This document shows, in pieces, positions 50,682 through 51,956 of a stretch of 51,956 nt of DNA; position 1 is the stretch's first letter, and each line of letters opens with the position of its first letter. Both the position numbers and the translations under genes were made by a program. The notes under the pieces were generated by a model. The model was not told the origin of the DNA. It saw only the letters and a program-made list of their open reading frames with translations, and searched no databases. This DNA is from an uncultured Prevotella sp. Its GTDB lineage: Bacteria; Bacteroidota; Bacteroidia; Bacteroidales; Bacteroidaceae. The stretch is taken from NCBI GenBank assembly GCA_902798285.1, contig CADBVZ010000034.1, positions 1-51,956 on the forward strand, read 5' to 3'.

Positions 50682-51209
50682 ATGAAGCGAACAATCAAAA
50701 CATTAGGTCTTTTCCTGTCGGCCCTCTTCCTGCTGACAGGTTGTAGTAGTAATGAGGAAGATGATAATCTGCCTGTAGATGAAAATGCCAACAAGACATT
50801 TCCGGTCATTGAAGACAAACTTGATCCGGCCGTTGTCTCTTTCTTCAACGAGACTCTTCCAAATCAGCCCTGCTACCAGCCTGTTGAAACCTTTTTCACT
50901 CCAGTTTCAGAAGAAACAAATGCTTATTCTTTGATAAATAATGAGCAGGAATTACGAGAAGCATATAAAGGCGACAAAGCCTTACCAAAAATTGACTTCG
51001 AACATTATACGCTCATCATAGGCCGAGTATATACTGGAGGTGTCAAAGTGGATCAGCAATACCTCACTAAGGAAAATGAGAACAATGTGCTTGTGTTGCA
51101 TTTGCTCCATGAGGCAGTAGTTGCTGAAATGTTCTACACCTATTATTGGGGAGTCTATCCCAAGATGACAACTGATCATATTACCATTCAATTGGTATAT
51201 GAGAAATAA
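50682..51209 (+). CDS. Lipoprotein with shared leader, unknown mature domain
   Basis: A 175-aa lipoprotein. The leader MKRTIKTLGLFLSALF with Cys21, then SSNEEDD (acidic surface signal), belongs to the shared-leader family. The mature domain is unlike the other members. The segment IDFEHYTLIIGRVYTGG is reminiscent of small Bacteroidales lipoproteins with a PrcB-like fold, and this is a weak guess. Its promoter region is nearly the same as at 47931 from about 40 nt above P5 to the lipobox. Confidence 0.72.
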   Translation: MKRTIKTLGLFLSALFLLTGCSSNEEDDNLPVDENANKTFPVIEDKLDPAVVSFFNETLPNQPCYQPVETFFTPVSEETNAYSLINNEQELREAYKGDKALPKIDFEHYTLIIGRVYTGGVKVDQQYLTKENENNVLVLHLLHEAVVAEMFYTYYWGVYPKMTTDHITIQLVYEK

Positions 51210-51274
51210 ATAACAATCACCTCACCAACTCACTTTTTCTTCTGGAAGGTCTGTGTTTATGGGCCTTTTAGAGA

Positions 51275-51328
51275 GTGAGGTGTTGGGGAATCACCTCACC
51301 CAACACCTCACTAAACACCTCACTTTTT
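51275..51328. terminator. Hairpin terminator with GTGAGGTG repeats
   Basis: GTGAGGTGTTGGG (51275-51287) and CCCAACACCTCAC (51299-51311) form a perfect 13-bp stem; CACCTCAC then repeats and is followed by six T. It separates convergent genes. Confidence 0.8.
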
Positions 51329-51955
51329 TCAGGCCACCTTTGATTGGTTCTTCAGAGGAATAACCTTGTAATAAGCCACATGGCCACGATCGGAATGCTC
51401 AAATTCCAATTCCTTCATCGCCAACCCCAGATGAATCCTCATGCTCTGGGTGGTCTTGACAGAAGGGAACTCATGCTGAATCATAGCCAGCATCTGCGTG
51501 CTGTTCATTGATACAGGCTTCTCACCCTCCTTCGGTTTACGGAAACATGCCTTGATGATTTCCCCAAGATCTGTCTTTCCCATATACTCCACATTCAGCT
51601 CCTGAATCCGAGCAACCTCCTCATTATTAAACCAATACGGCGCCTTCAGCTCATTGAGCTCGTAGACTATCTGAGCATAAAGTTGTTCATAGTCAATGTC
51701 GCCCGTATTGTCTATCAGCTTGCCATCAGGAATCGTCAAGCAGATATAGCGACGACTTCCCGTTGCATCCGATAGCGGATGGGGGTTGTTCGTAGTGGCC
51801 ACAAATGAGGCGAATCGAAGACGATCCTCCTGAGTCTTACCGAAAATAGGACGACCGTTCACCTTACTTACAGATAAGGCCTGCTTCAGAGCCGCATGCT
51901 GACTGGGACGAATAGCATCGAGCTCATCGAGGTTTACCAAGAGATTGTTCGACAA
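51329..51955 (-). CDS. VirE/VapE-like P-loop ATPase, C-terminal part
   Basis: The minus-strand ORF runs off the right edge, so its N-terminus is missing. VNLDELDAIRPSQHAALKQ (arranged as a Walker B-like LDE), FVATTNNPHPLSDATGSRRY (sensor motif with Arg finger) and the C-terminal helical part match the virulence-associated E family of primase-helicase-like ATPases found in Bacteroidales mobile and chromosomal loci. The start Met in view is internal; the true gene is longer. Its presence suggests that an accessory or mobile region continues beyond the window. Confidence 0.82.
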   Translation of the reverse strand: MSNNLLVNLDELDAIRPSQHAALKQALSVSKVNGRPIFGKTQEDRLRFASFVATTNNPHPLSDATGSRRYICLTIPDGKLIDNTGDIDYEQLYAQIVYELNELKAPYWFNNEEVARIQELNVEYMGKTDLGEIIKACFRKPKEGEKPVSMNSTQMLAMIQHEFPSVKTTQSMRIHLGLAMKELEFEHSDRGHVAYYKVIPLKNQSKVA

Positions 51956-51956
51956 C

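Noticed and set aside
51275-51330. CACCTCAC repeats as an attachment site
   Set aside because: They are explained by a 13-bp hairpin and T-run between convergent genes; no integrase gene is visible.

Overview
The window looks like a chromosomal segment of a Bacteroidales bacterium, most probably Prevotella or a close relative. The evidence is the repeated Bacteroidetes promoter pattern (TTTG, 19-20 nt, TAnnTTTG), the gene order uppS-bamA-Skp-murI, fused SecDF, DUF4271, DUF6242 and DUF6089 proteins, and lipoproteins with acidic residues just after the lipid-anchored Cys. No rRNA, CRISPR array, intact insertion sequence or replication origin was seen.

1-30.2 kb is mostly housekeeping. It holds a broken pckA 3' part, an isolated 31-codon membrane peptide gene, a DUF6242 lipoprotein and a DUF6089 barrel. 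Next come envelope genes (uppS, bamA, three tandem Skp/OmpH genes, murI), a MITE-like inverted repeat, and aroQ-methyltransferase-rbfA-lolE-like-xerD. These are followed by an M16 protease, metK-DUF4271-hemD-rnpA-yidD-tyrS, tRNA-Gln, kduI-kduD, HU, rhomboid protease, an exonuclease-family protein, a frameshifted secDF, an AraC-type membrane regulator and an antisense-overlapping tRNA-Arg. Both pckA and secDF lack about 100 nt or slightly more out of frame, which suggests either assembly errors or genuine decay.

30.3-38.1 kb holds a secreted GH43 enzyme, a PatB/MalY lyase with a DUF3737 beta-helix protein, a small DUF3836-like secreted protein, an RprXY-like two-component system and a CPBP-fold membrane protein that seems to lack its catalytic residues. 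A 20-nt sequence with 11-bp-spaced GTTA repeats lies upstream of both the kinase and the CPBP-like gene.

38.2-51.2 kb is the most interesting part. Two head-to-head operons each encode lipoprotein(s), an ECF sigma factor, and a protein joining a cytoplasmic anti-sigma-like head, one inner-membrane helix, a long periplasmic linker and an outer-membrane beta-barrel. This matches the dual-membrane-spanning anti-sigma (Dma) architecture known from Bacteroides. A bipartite element TGCAAGG-N16-GTTATA occurs seven times, before both operons and the neighbouring lipoprotein genes. It is conserved where an alternative sigma factor would bind, while the overlapping housekeeping -7 box is lost in four copies. 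Several lipoproteins share an almost identical 5'UTR and signal peptide but carry unrelated mature domains. I infer an envelope-stress or vesiculation regulon with a leader-sharing family of surface lipoproteins. The window ends inside a VirE-like ATPase gene.
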